From the NCBI GenBank assembly GCA_963841455.1, contig CAWJCU010000004.1, forward strand, positions 57,579 through 121,578: a DNA stretch of 64,000 nt, read 5' to 3'. Below are positions 25,274-34,597 of this stretch, piece after piece. The notes under the pieces are model-generated. The model had not been told where the DNA came from. It saw only the letters and a program-made list of their open reading frames with translations, and ran no database searches. Source of the stretch: JAWVFM01 sp963841455 (GTDB taxonomy: Bacteria; Actinomycetota; Thermoleophilia; Solirubrobacterales; 70-9). The position numbers were made by a program, and so were the translations under genes. Numbering within the stretch: the stretch's first letter is position 1; each line of letters starts with the position of its first letter.

Positions 25274-26169
25274 GGGCCCGTTACCCCGACGAGGAGGGCT
25301 CCGTCGAGCGCGACGGCGTCCGCGTCGGCTACGAGCTCTACGAGGGGAGGTCGCCGACGGTCCTCTTCGTGGCGCAGCCCGTGTTCGGTCACGCCCGCTC
25401 CCTCAAGGGACACATCCCCTACCTGTCGCGCCATTTCCGCGTCCTGGTGGTCGAGCCTCGGGGGAACGGCCGCTCGGACCGCCCGCCCGACCCCGCGGCC
25501 TATGTCTCGTCCAAGCTCGCCGCTGACTGCATCGACGCAATGGACGCGACGGAGACCGAGACGGCGATCCCTGTGTCGTGGTCTCCGCGTGCGCTGGTCA
25601 CACTCCGCCTCGCCACCGAGCACGCCGATCGCACCGACGCGGCCGTCTTCGTGACGCCCCAGCTATGGCCGAACGACTGGTGGTCGAAGCCCTACCTCGG
25701 AGGCCCGAAGGACAGCTACGCCGACGACGAGGTCTTCAACCCCCACTACATGAGCAGCGACTGGCACGGCTTCCTCGAGCGATGGGGCACCAAGATCTTC
25801 CGCAACCCCCACTCGACGAAGCAGATCGAGGACTTCGTCGGGTACGGCCTCGGCACCGACGGAGAGACCTTCGTGGCGTCGCTCAGGGGGACCGATCTCA
25901 TGACGCGCTCCGAGGCGCTCGAGCGGGCGCGGACCGTTCGTTGCCCGACGCTTGTGCTCCAGAACGGCGGCGGGTCGATGGGCCCAAAGGACACCCGTGG
26001 ACCTCTCGCCGAGGCTCTGGGCGGGCGCCTTCACGTCTTCGAGGGGCTCGGCCCGGCCGTGGGCGGCCGGTGGCCCGTGATCTTCAACATCGTCCTGCGC
26101 GAGTTCCTGGAGGACGTCCGCGCCGGGACGGCCCGGCAGCCCGAGCGCGGAGTCGCTACGCGCAGCTGA
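25270..26169 (+). CDS. Alpha/beta-hydrolase paralogue 3, predicted catalytically dead
   Basis: 299 residues starting at a GTG overlapping the previous stop. It shares the RARYPDEEGSVERDGVR start and the fold with its two neighbours. At the three active-site places it differs: the elbow is PVSWSPRALV (no GxSxG; Ser in SxSxR), the acid strand CPTLVLQNGGGSMGP lacks the Asp found in GDSDAVIP, and EGLGPAVGGRWP has Pro where the neighbours have His. The frame is clean over 900 bases, so it is kept under selection, probably as a non-enzymatic partner. Its 3' end overlaps the convergent lipase. Confidence 0.85.
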   Translation: MRARYPDEEGSVERDGVRVGYELYEGRSPTVLFVAQPVFGHARSLKGHIPYLSRHFRVLVVEPRGNGRSDRPPDPAAYVSSKLAADCIDAMDATETETAIPVSWSPRALVTLRLATEHADRTDAAVFVTPQLWPNDWWSKPYLGGPKDSYADDEVFNPHYMSSDWHGFLERWGTKIFRNPHSTKQIEDFVGYGLGTDGETFVASLRGTDLMTRSEALERARTVRCPTLVLQNGGGSMGPKDTRGPLAEALGGRLHVFEGLGPAVGGRWPVIFNIVLREFLEDVRAGTARQPERGVATRS

Positions 26170-27025
26170 CCGGCTTCGCGTGGCGCGGGTCGAGCGCGTT
26201 CAGGACGATCTGGACGACCACGGGGTCGAACGCCTCGGCGACGTGCTCCGAGATGTCCGCCGGGCAGACGTCCTGGAGCACGTGATTGGTGACGTTGGGC
26301 GCGTCGAGGATGCCGCTCGTGTACGGCACGACGAGCTCGTCGAAGCGGGTCGGGATCGTCGTGTATGCGATCCCCGGGACGGCCGCTCCGCCCTTGTTCA
26401 GCTTCTTCACCATGTCCGAGCTGGCGAGGAACTGCGGGCATGAGGCGCACACGGTCGAGAACTGCTCGATGACGCCCTGCGAAAGCCCGAACCCGGCGAG
26501 AACCTCGCTCAGGCTCGAGACGCCGTAGAGCGTCGTCCCCGCATACAGCGGCGTCATCGCCACGTACCGGCGGACGTACTTGGCGCCGCCCAGGTACTTG
26601 AGCCAGTACTCGGGCATGAACGTGCCCTCCGAGTGGCCGACCAGGTCGACCTTCTTCGCGCCCGTCTCCCGCAGCACCCGCTTCACGAACCCGTTCAGCT
26701 CGTGGGCGCTGCGCTGGATCGGAAGCACCCCGCCGGCGTACTGGAATCGGGGGTCGACCCCGTAGGTGAGCGCGAAGACGCAGTAGCCGTGCTTCGCGAG
26801 GATCGGCGAGATGTAGCCCCAGTTCTCGCCCATCGTCGCGCCGAGGCCGTGCACGAGGACGAGCGGGTTCGGGTGCGCCTTCGTCGGCTTGCAGGAAAAG
26901 TCGTTGGCGCCAGGCGGCGGGTTCGCCAGGCTCATCTCGGCCGAGGCGGACGGGCTCGCGACGGCGAGAAGCAGCGCCGCGCCAAGCAGCGCGAGGCCAA
27001 GCGTCTTCCTACCCCGGTTGACCAC
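26156..27025 (-). CDS. Secreted triacylglycerol lipase/esterase (class 2 lipase type)
   Basis: 289 residues with signal peptide GLALLGAALLLAVASPSASA. HG oxyanion motif LVLVHGLGATMGENWG, nucleophile KVDLVGHSEGTFMPEYWL (GHSEG), Asp near DELVVPYTSG, His in TNHVLQDVCP. Four or more cysteines suggest disulfides. This matches the exported actinobacterial lipases resembling EstA/LipA of Bacillus and Streptomyces. It degrades esters outside the cell. It overlaps paralogue 3 by 14 bases, convergently. Confidence 0.88.
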   Translation of the reverse strand: MVNRGRKTLGLALLGAALLLAVASPSASAEMSLANPPPGANDFSCKPTKAHPNPLVLVHGLGATMGENWGYISPILAKHGYCVFALTYGVDPRFQYAGGVLPIQRSAHELNGFVKRVLRETGAKKVDLVGHSEGTFMPEYWLKYLGGAKYVRRYVAMTPLYAGTTLYGVSSLSEVLAGFGLSQGVIEQFSTVCASCPQFLASSDMVKKLNKGGAAVPGIAYTTIPTRFDELVVPYTSGILDAPNVTNHVLQDVCPADISEHVAEAFDPVVVQIVLNALDPRHAKPVSCA

Positions 27026-27039
27026 CCGCGCTAAGGGTA

Positions 27040-27168
27040 GACGGGCTGGCGCTCGGGGCGCAGGCGGGCGAGGCTCGCCTGGCCGAGGTCATCACCGAGG
27101 GCGGCTTCTCGACCGTCCGCAGGGCGACCGAGACGCCCTTCAACCTCATCCTCGAGGCGTGGCCGTAG
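27040..27168 (+). pseudogene. C-terminal relic of a SAM-dependent methyltransferase
   Basis: An open stretch reads LALGAQAGEARLAEVITEGG, then FSTVRRATETPFNLILEAWP and a TAG at 27166. This is the tail of a common family of actinobacterial methyltransferases (GAQAGEARLREVxxEAGFTxFRRATETPFNLV). No start or SAM-binding domain is present. It ends just before the next gene's leader. Confidence 0.55.
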
Positions 27169-27219
27169 CCCCGAGAGGAGTACAGTCCGAATCAGCCGCT
27201 TAGAGGGGGTTCTACACGG

Positions 27220-28284
27220 CTGAGGGCGGAACAGAAGGCAAGCGCGCCCGCCGATCTGCGACGAGGTCTCGTCATCGGCGTTTTACTGCTGCCGCTGGCG
27301 CTGAGCGCGCCGGCCCTCGCCCACTCCGGCGACAAGCTCTCCGAGTACGGCTCGGCCGCCGTCGACGGCGTCATCTCGCCGAAGGAGTACGGCGACTCGT
27401 GCATCGGCCCGGTCAAACAGCCGGCGCCGCCGGGTGGCGTCCAGGACAGCTACACGTTCACGATCTGCGAGACCAACGACGAGCAGAACGACTACTACGC
27501 CGTCAAGATCGACGACCAGACCAACGGCCCGCTCACCGGCCACGAAGACAGCCTGAGCATCTTCTTCGACAACGGTCACGACGGGGCGATCGCGCCGGGG
27601 GCCGACCGCGGCTGCGCGCCCGTGGGCGAACCGGTCGAGGACTTCATCGCCTTCTTCCAGGTGAGCGACGGCTCCCCGGGCTTCACGGATCTCCTCTACT
27701 GCAAGCTCGCCAGCGGCGGCTTCTTCGCAGCCGACCAGGGCGGCGATCCAGCCTTCCAGGACGGCACCGCCGCCCGCGCGTTCACCGCGGGGAAGGGATG
27801 GGTCTACGAGCTCTCGCATCCGATGGACTCGGGCGACGACGACGACTACTCCCTCGCCATCCACGACAAGGTCGGCTGGTGCTTCACCTACGACGACGGA
27901 TCGAACCCGGCGGGCACCTTCCCCGGCGGGGAACCGCAGTACCCGGACGGATGCCGCTCCAAGGCGTTCTCTACGGGATCAGCGGCGAGCTACGGCGACG
28001 TCTTCAAGATCGACGCGATCGACGAGGCGCTCGAGAGGCTGCGCTCACTCGTCGATTCCTGCGAGTTCTGCCCGCCGCGTGTGCTCGAGTCGCTGCGCGC
28101 GAAGGTCAACGAGGCCGCTCGAAGGTACCGGCACGACCGCCCGGAGGCCACCATCAAGGTGCTCGAGAAGCTCGTCGACCGGGCCCACAAGCTGATCCAA
28201 TCGGGAGACCTCCCGAAGGCCAAGGGCCGGAAGCTCGTCTCGAAGGCGAAGGCGATCATCGACGGGATCGAGGCGGCGCAGTAG
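27220..28284 (+). CDS. Secreted protein with C-terminal FIMAH-like helical domain; no standard start codon
   Basis: The frame is open from 27169 but has no ATG, GTG or TTG until 27622, which lies inside the folded part. A signal peptide (RRGLVIGVLLLPLALSAPALAHS) is encoded around 27259-27320, so the true start is before it. I propose CTG 27220, ten bases after AGAGGGGG; CTG 27256 is the other candidate. The mature part has an acidic Cys-containing domain (DSCIGPVKQ, TFTICETNDE, DDDDDYSLAIHDKVGWCF). The end (RLRSLVDSCEFCPPRVLESL, AIIDGIEAAQ) forms two or three helices like FIMAH domains. Function unknown. Confidence 0.65.
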   Translation: MRAEQKASAPADLRRGLVIGVLLLPLALSAPALAHSGDKLSEYGSAAVDGVISPKEYGDSCIGPVKQPAPPGGVQDSYTFTICETNDEQNDYYAVKIDDQTNGPLTGHEDSLSIFFDNGHDGAIAPGADRGCAPVGEPVEDFIAFFQVSDGSPGFTDLLYCKLASGGFFAADQGGDPAFQDGTAARAFTAGKGWVYELSHPMDSGDDDDYSLAIHDKVGWCFTYDDGSNPAGTFPGGEPQYPDGCRSKAFSTGSAASYGDVFKIDAIDEALERLRSLVDSCEFCPPRVLESLRAKVNEAARRYRHDRPEATIKVLEKLVDRAHKLIQSGDLPKAKGRKLVSKAKAIIDGIEAAQ

Positions 28285-31200
28285 CCGCCTCGTCCATCAC
28301 CTGAGCCGCGGACCGCTGCACCTCGACCCAGCCGCTTCGCTCCGCGGCGGCGGCGATCGGCTCGAGCAGCTCGATCGCGCGCCTGGGCTCGCCGAGCGCC
28401 AGGTCGACCCGGGCGGCCGCGACGTAGGCGTGGGCGCCGAAGAGCCAGGCGCGACCGGCGGGCACGCTCACGCCGGCGAGAAGCTCATGCGCCTCATCGC
28501 GTAGGCGCGACGCGGAATCGAGCTCTCCCAGCTCGGCGCGCGCCCAGGCCAGCAGCGCCGTGCAGCGGAGGATCTGTGCCGGCGCGCGGCCGGCGCGAGC
28601 GACGTCGAGCCCGCGCTCGAGCGTCTCGGCCGCCTTCGCACCGTCCCCCGCCTCGAGCAGCGTCCACCCCAGGCTCGCGTGGGTCCAGCTCGACCACTCG
28701 ACGGTCTCGGCGGCCGGCGCGAGCTCGACGGCCTCGCGCCCGTACTCGAGCGCTCGCTCGTAGTCCCCGCGGCTGCGGTACGCCCAGCACAGCCCGTCGA
28801 CGAACAGCGCCTCCTGGAAGTGGGCGCCCATCTTTCTCGTCAGCTCGAGCGCCTCCTCGAAGAGGGCGATCGCAGCGTCGTGGTCACCGCGCGCCAGCGG
28901 AACGAAGCCCGATTCGAGGAGGACCCAGGAGAGGTAGTAGGAGGTCTCGCGGGGAGCCTCGTCGAACCGCGCCTCGAGCATGGCGCGCAGTCGCGTCGTC
29001 AGCGCCTCCAGGCGCTCGATGTCGCCGGTCTGAAGCGCCACGAGCTTCTGCGCGTCGAGGGCGAGCGCCACCGCGAGGTCGTCGCCGTCGGCCTCCGCCA
29101 GCCTCAGCGCCTCCTCCGCCATCTCCGCGGCGCGATCGAATCGAAGCTGGTTGACGTGCTGGATCGCGAGCCGCGAGAGCACGTTGACCCGCGCCGGTCC
29201 CGGCACCGCCGCGCTCTTCTCCGCGATCTCCTCCATCAGCTCGGTCGCCTTCGTGAAGTCGATGGTCGCGCCAGTAGCTCGCCAGGTCGAGGGCCGCCTG
29301 GGCGTGGGTCTCGGGATCGCCGTACCTCTCGCCGGCCGCCGCGGCCCGCTCGAGGTCGGCGCGCGCGGGCTCGAGATCGCCGACGGTGAAGCGGTTGCGG
29401 CCTCGGTCCGCGACCAGCTCGCGGACCACCGCGTCGCTCTCGTCGAGCCCGAGCTCGGACGCCGCGTCGAGCGCCGCACCGTAGTGCTCGCTCGCCTCCT
29501 CGAGCGCGTAGACCCGCTCCGCGGCCTTCGCCGCCCGGCGGTGGTAGTCGATCGCGGCCCGATGGTCTCCCGCGGAGGCCGCGTGGTGCGCCGCCATGCC
29601 GGCGAACTCGTCGATCCGGTCCGCGTAGATCCCCTCGATGGCGGCCAGCGCCGCGGCATGCAGCTCCTGGCGGCGGCGCCTCAGGAGCCCGCGGTAGGCG
29701 GCCTCCTGGATCAGCGTGTGCGTGAAGGTGACGAACGGCACCGGCCACCGGGCCGCGTCGCGCAGGAGCTCGGCCGACTGGAGCTCGCGCAGTGGCGCCT
29801 CGAGGCCGGGGGTTCGCGAGACGGCCTCCAGCAGCGGCACCGGGAACTGGCGCCCGAGCACGGCCGCCACGCCCACGAGCTCCTGGGCCGGTGCGCTCAG
29901 CCGGTCGATCCGCGCGAGCACCACCTTCTCGACGGTCTCCGGGATGTCGACCGGCACCTCGCGGTCGAACTGCCAGTCGCCATTCGCGCGGCGAAGCGAG
30001 CCGGAATCCACCATCGAGCGCACCAGCTCCTCGAGGTAGAACGGGTTGCCTTCGGCCCGGTCGAGGAGGCGACGCTCGAGCTCCGCAGGCAGCGTGCCGG
30101 CGCCGACCAGCGCGCCGAGCAGCTCGCTGCCGCGATCACCGCCAAGCCGCTCGAGCGCGATCTCGCGCGCCCGATGCGGCAGGGTGCGCAGCGCGCCCTC
30201 GCGCAGCTCCCACGCGGGGTGCTCGCGCTCGGGGCGCATGTTCAACACGAGCAGCACAGGCGCGCGCTCGGCCAGCTCGAGCAGGCGCTCGCTCAGCGCC
30301 AGCGACGAAGCGTCGGCCCAGTGGAGGTCGTCCAGCGAGATGGCGAGTGGCCCCTCCGCGGCAAGGAGATCGAGCGCCTCCGCGACGCCGTCGCGGATCC
30401 GTTGCTGCGCGGCCTCGGCCGGGATCGCCGCCGACCCCTCGCCCGTGTAGCCGAGGACCGCCTCGATCGCCGGCCGCAGCTCGTCGGCGCGGTCGGGCGC
30501 GAGCCGCGCGAGCTCGGAGGCGAGCGCCGGCCGCACCTCCTCCTGGCTCGCGCCCGCGAGCCACTCGCGAAGCAGGGTGCGAAACGGCCAGTAGGGAAGC
30601 GACTCGCCGTAGGAGACGCAGCGGCCCTCGAGCCAGCGCGGTTCGCCGCCGGGTGAGGAGCCCGACTCGAAGCGCTCCCGGATCTCGGCCACGAGGCGCG
30701 ACTTGCCCACCCCGGCCTCGCCGGTGACGATGAGGATCCGGCCCGAGCCGCCGAGCACCTCGTCCACCGGCTCGAGGGCCGCGGCGAGCTCCGCCTCGCG
30801 GCCGACGAGCGCGGCGCGCACGGCGCCCGCGCTCGCCCCGGCGGCGCGCTGGGCGCGCACGGGCCACGCCTCCACCTCCCCCTCCTTGCCCTTTAGCGTC
30901 AGGGCGCGGGCGTCGCCGAACTCGAAGCGGTCGGCGGCCAGCTCGTGGGTCCGCGGCCCGACGAGCACCGTGCCGGGCTCCGCCTCGCCCTGGAGCCTCG
31001 CGGCGGTGTTGAGCGCGTCGCCGACGGCGCCGTACTCGAGCTTGGTCCCCCCGCCGACGGGCCCGAGCACCGCGAGCCCGGTCTCGATTCCCACCCGCAC
31101 GGCGAACCCCTCCACGTCCCACTCGCGCGCAGCCTCGTGGCGGTAGCCCTCGATCGCCTCGATGATGCGAAGGCCCGCGAGGACCGCGCGCTCGGGGTCA

Positions 31201-31502
31201 TCCTCGTGCGCGGTGGGCGCGCCGAACAGCGCCAGGAGGCCGTCGCCCGCGTACTCGAACACCTCGCCGCCGAAGGCCTCCACAGATGAGGCCATCCGCG
31301 CCACGGCGCCGCCGACGAGCGTCTGGAAGTCCTCGGGGTCGAGGCGCTCGCCGAGCGCGGTCGAGCCGACGACGTCGCTGAAGAGCGCGGTGACGACCCG
31401 GCGCGTCTCGCGCGCGGGCCCGGCCGTCGCCGCGCCGCAGGACGAGCAGAAACGCGCCCCCTCGGTGAGCTCGGCGCCGCAGCTGCCGCATACGAGGCTC
31501 AC
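28256..31502 (-). pseudogene. Zinc-ribbon / class III adenylate cyclase / AAA ATPase / TPR regulator, one frameshift
   Basis: About 1,080 residues in one gene if a single extra base near 29270 is ignored. Order: Cys4 ribbon (CGSCGAELTEGARFCSSCG), cyclase catalytic domain with metal-binding FSDVVGST and GDGLLALFG plus VGDALNTAARL, then an AAA/NB-ARC ATPase (VTGEAGVGKSRLVAEI, Walker B LAISLDDLHWADASS), winged-helix region, and TPRs to the end. This is the well-known actinobacterial AfsR/cyclase-type sensor. It would make cAMP in response to a TPR-bound signal. The shift sits in the TPR part (ASYWR to ATGATIDF). Its tail overlaps the convergent 27220 gene by 29 bases. Confidence 0.85.
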
Positions 31503-31587
31503 GGCACGAGTCTAAGGGCGCAGCCTCGCTCGCTCTGTGGAAGATGACGCGGACGAAAAGGCCACCCGGCGCTACCGTGGCGCCACC

Positions 31588-32235
31588 GTGCCGGTGACGA
31601 TCCTCTCGCCCCATCCCGACGACGCGGTTCTCTCGCTCTGGCACGTCCTAGCCGGGCCCGGTGACGTCCGCGTCGTCAACGTCTTCGCCGGGGAGCCGAA
31701 GGCGACGGCCGTCGGCTGGTGGGACTCGATGACGGGCGCCCGCGATCCGAGGAAGCGGATGGCCGAGCGCTGGGAGGAGGACCGCGCAGCCCTCGCCCTC
31801 GCGGGCCGCGAGGCCGTGAACCTCGACTTCATCGACGGCCAGTACCGCCCCGGCGTCCAGCCGCTCGGCCCGCTCGTCGAGGCGATCGAGGCAGCCGCGC
31901 CGGAGGGCCCGCTGCTCGCCCCGTCGAACATCGCCGACGATCACCCCGACCACGGCCTGGTCCGCTCCGCCGCGCTGGCCCTGCGCGAGCGCGGTCGCGA
32001 GGTCAGCCTCTACGCCGACCTGCCCCACGCCACCCGCAACGGCCTGCCGGATTGGGCCGCCGCCTGCGACGGAGCGGCAACGCCCGAGGTCCACGAGCTC
32101 GACCCGGAGGCGGAGCGGCGTAAGCGCGAGGCCATCGCGGCGTACGCGAGCCAGGTGTCCGCCCTCGCGGAGATGTTCGAGCTCGGCGAGCACCCCGAGC
32201 GTCTTCGCTACGAGGTCGTCTGGCCGCTGCCGTGA
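31588..32235 (+). CDS. PIG-L family deacetylase
   Basis: 215 residues from GTG 31588. Zinc motif 1 is TILSPHPDDAVLSL (HPDD) and motif 2 is DDHPDHGLV (HxxH). These LmbE/MshB-like enzymes remove acetyl groups from N-acetylglucosaminyl compounds; the substrate here could be a sugar precursor but is not visible. GTG 31537 would add 17 residues unlike the family. It is divergent from the cyclase gene with 85 bases between starts. Confidence 0.88.
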   Translation: MPVTILSPHPDDAVLSLWHVLAGPGDVRVVNVFAGEPKATAVGWWDSMTGARDPRKRMAERWEEDRAALALAGREAVNLDFIDGQYRPGVQPLGPLVEAIEAAAPEGPLLAPSNIADDHPDHGLVRSAALALRERGREVSLYADLPHATRNGLPDWAAACDGAATPEVHELDPEAERRKREAIAAYASQVSALAEMFELGEHPERLRYEVVWPLP

Positions 32236-32238
32236 GGG

Positions 32239-33600
32239 CTAGAGCCGCGCGAGCACGCGCTCGTGGAAGGCGTCCTCGGCGAGCAGGTAGCCGCGGATCG
32301 CGTGCTTCACGCCGGTGGCGATCGGCTCCGGCGGCCAGGGGAGGACGCGCCGGTTGACGAACGGGCACTCGGCGGCGCGCGAGCCGTCGCCGACCAGCAG
32401 GTCGGCCAGCACGTCGCCGTTGCGGTAGCTCATCGAGACGCCGTGGCCGATGCAGCCGAGGCCGTAGACGGCGTCGCGGCCGCCGCCGATGTAGCCGAGC
32501 GCCGGCGTGAGATCGGCGGTGACGGAGAACGGCCCGCCCCAGCGATGGGTGATCTCCACCCCCTCGAGCTGCGGCCAGAGCCAGCGCAGGTGCTCTTCGA
32601 GGTGCGCCCAGGCGCGCTCGTCGCTGTCGAAGTCGAGCCGGCCGCCGCTCGGCAGCCCCACAGGCCCGCCGCCCATCGCTATCCGTCGGTCGGGCGTGAG
32701 GCGGTAGTAGTGGATGAGGTTGCGGGCGTCCTCGATCCCCTCCCGGCCCGCCCAGCCGATCGAGTCGAGCTCGGCGTCGGTGAGCGGCGCCGTGGCGATC
32801 ATGTACGTGAAGGCCGGCTGCTGCTTTCGCGCGAGCGGGCCGAACTGCTGCGAGTAGGCGTTGGTCGCGAGGGCGAGCTTCGGCGCCGTCGCCGAGCCGG
32901 CCGGGGTCGAGAGGCGGAAGGCGCCGCTCGCGCGGTCGCGCGTGATCGTCTCGACCGGTGTGCCCTCGAAGACCCTGACCCCGGCCGCGAGCGCGAGCCG
33001 TCGCTCCTCGCGCACCAGCTTCGCCGGGTTGATCAGCGCCAGGCGCCGCTCCCACATCGCCCCGAGGTAGCGCTCGGAGCGAACCCGCTCGGCCGTCGCG
33101 TCGGCGTCGATCCACTCGATCCCGTCGAAGCCGAGCGCGCCCATCAGCTCGACCTCGTGCTGGAGCCGCTTCACGTAGCTCGGAGTCGTGGCGACGCGCA
33201 GGAACCCGGGGCGGATCTTGTCGCAGTCGACGCCCTCCGAGTCGATGAAGCGCTCGAGCTCGTCGACGCAGCCCTCCATATATGCGTGGGCCGCCTTCAG
33301 GAACCGCTTGCCGCGGATGAGCGCCGTGGTGCCGAACCCGAGCCCGACGACCGTCATCGCGAACGAGCCGTTTCGCCCGCTCGCGCCGTAGCCGACCTCC
33401 CGCGCCTCGAGCACGGCCACCTCGAGCCCCGGGTCGCGGCGCTTAAGCGCCAGCGCCGTCGACATGCCGAGGAAGCCGCCACCGACAATCGCGACGTCGA
33501 CGTCGACCGCGCCCTCGAGCGGCGCGGTGGGCTCGTAGTCGCCGTACTCGGCGAGCCAGAGCGAGAGCGGCGAGTCGGGCAGCTCGACCATCGCCCCCAT
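32239..33600 (-). CDS. FAD-dependent oxidoreductase (DAO family, glycine/D-amino-acid oxidase-like)
   Basis: 453 residues. FAD-binding start DVDVAIVGGGFLGMSTALAL, then VAVLEAREVGYGASGRNGSF (the GxxASGRN motif of DadA/SoxB-like enzymes), and VYGLGCIGHGVSMSYRNGDVLADLL near the C-terminus. It probably oxidises an amine or amino acid with oxygen or a quinone. ATG 33600 was chosen (ATG 33591 also possible). Convergent with the PIG-L gene, with three bases between. Confidence 0.88.
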   Translation of the reverse strand: MGAMVELPDSPLSLWLAEYGDYEPTAPLEGAVDVDVAIVGGGFLGMSTALALKRRDPGLEVAVLEAREVGYGASGRNGSFAMTVVGLGFGTTALIRGKRFLKAAHAYMEGCVDELERFIDSEGVDCDKIRPGFLRVATTPSYVKRLQHEVELMGALGFDGIEWIDADATAERVRSERYLGAMWERRLALINPAKLVREERRLALAAGVRVFEGTPVETITRDRASGAFRLSTPAGSATAPKLALATNAYSQQFGPLARKQQPAFTYMIATAPLTDAELDSIGWAGREGIEDARNLIHYYRLTPDRRIAMGGGPVGLPSGGRLDFDSDERAWAHLEEHLRWLWPQLEGVEITHRWGGPFSVTADLTPALGYIGGGRDAVYGLGCIGHGVSMSYRNGDVLADLLVGDGSRAAECPFVNRRVLPWPPEPIATGVKHAIRGYLLAEDAFHERVLARL

Positions 33601-33609
33601 CGTAGGATC

Positions 33610-34115
33610 GTGCCATCGCTCGCGCCCGCCCGACCCTCGCCGGCCTCGCGGCCGCCGCTCTCGCCGCCGCCATCGCGGGCTGCGGAGGCGGCGACACGAC
33701 GACGATCATCGAGACGACGCCCACCGCGTCGCCGCCAACCACCGTCACGACCTCGACGACGAGCGTGCCGTCCACGACCGTTACGACCACGACGGCGACG
33801 GCCCAGGTCTTCATGACCGACCCGCTGGGCAAGAAGTCCTCGGAGCCCGGCACGTTCGCCTTCAGCGCTGATGGCGACCTGGTCGGCAAGGACCTTCAGT
33901 GGTCGGGATGGGGCTCAGACCCGGCGACCGCCACGGGCACCTTCCTCGAGCGCAAGACCGGGTCGCTCAAGACCGTGCCGCTCGAGGGCACGCTGACCGT
34001 CACCGGCCTCACCGACTGCCGCGGCGCGCGCTACTACGCGCGCGCGCACGTGACGGTTCCGGCGAGCGCGCCGTTCCAGCCGGGCGCGATCACGCTCGGC
34101 TCGCCCTGCGGCTAG
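33610..34115 (+). CDS. Thr-rich lipoprotein with small C-terminal domain; start frame suspect
   Basis: From 33612 the frame of the body encodes a leader ARPTLAGLAAAALAAAIAGC and lipobox AIAGCGGG, followed by a Thr-rich spacer (TTPTASPPTTVTTSTTS). The globular end is PGTFAFSADGDLVGKDLQWSGWG to CRGARYYARAHVTVPAS, a single beta domain with one disulfide possible. No start codon exists in that frame; GTG 33610 is out of frame by one base, so a base error near the start is likely. The shortest in-frame start is GTG 33765. It resembles the lipoprotein at 46665 in layout. Confidence 0.6.
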
Positions 34116-34121
34116 CGGCCG

Positions 34122-34520
34122 CTAGCTCGTCGAGCCGACGCCCGTCGAGTCGATGCAGTCCTGGACGGTCGAGACCTGCGGCTTCTTCTTGCTGTAGCTG
34201 TTGAAGCTGACGACCGCGTGGCCGTACTGCGTGTAGCCACCGCCGCCCTTGGCGTAGTAGGCGGCGTCCTTGGGCGTCTTGAAGACGTCGATGAAGATGA
34301 TGTCGCTCGGGATCGGCACCGAGACCTTGCCGATCTCCTTCAGCGTCGGGTTCGCGGTGTCGTCGACCTTGTTCTTCACCTTCGCGTCGCTGAGGCACTG
34401 CGAGAGCGCGCTCAGCGGGTCGCTGGGGAAGCCGCTGTTGCTGCTGCTCCCGCCGCCGCAGCCGGCCAGAACGAGCGCCCCGACCGCCGCGATCCCCGCC
34501 AGAGAGCCGCGCCCACTCAT
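34122..34520 (-). CDS. Small lipoprotein of unknown function
   Basis: 132 residues from ATG 34520; further upstream codons are not leader-like. Lipobox GALVLAGCGGG. The mature part contains two more cysteines (LSQCLSDAK, VQDCIDSTG) and a strand-rich middle (DIIFIDVFKTPKDAAYYAKGGGG). No family recognised. Convergent with the preceding lipoprotein gene six bases away. A hairpin at 34553-34588 lies just upstream. Confidence 0.65.
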   Translation of the reverse strand: MSGRGSLAGIAAVGALVLAGCGGGSSSNSGFPSDPLSALSQCLSDAKVKNKVDDTANPTLKEIGKVSVPIPSDIIFIDVFKTPKDAAYYAKGGGGYTQYGHAVVSFNSYSKKKPQVSTVQDCIDSTGVGSTS

Positions 34521-34552
34521 CGCGGCCGATCGTATAGACGGCGGCGGCGTCT

Positions 34553-34588
34553 GGGGATTCGAGCCGGTCATGGCCGGCTCGAATCCCC
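34553..34588 (-). terminator. Perfect 15-bp inverted repeat (likely terminator)
   Basis: Arms 34553-34567 and 34574-34588 pair perfectly around a 6-base loop. It lies 10 bases past the stop of the ABC permease gene, as an intrinsic terminator would, but lacks a T-run. The arm resembles a tRNA T-arm (GATTCGA), so a tRNA-derived origin is possible. Confidence 0.55.
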
Positions 34589-34597
34589 AACGGCCGG

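Noticed and set aside
29151..30656. Long open frame antisense to the cyclase/ATPase gene
   Set aside because: Shadow composition; the minus-strand ATPase motifs are decisive.
32263..33816. Long open frame antisense to the FAD oxidoreductase
   Set aside because: Arg/Ala/Glu-rich, no domain, while the minus strand has a full DAO protein.
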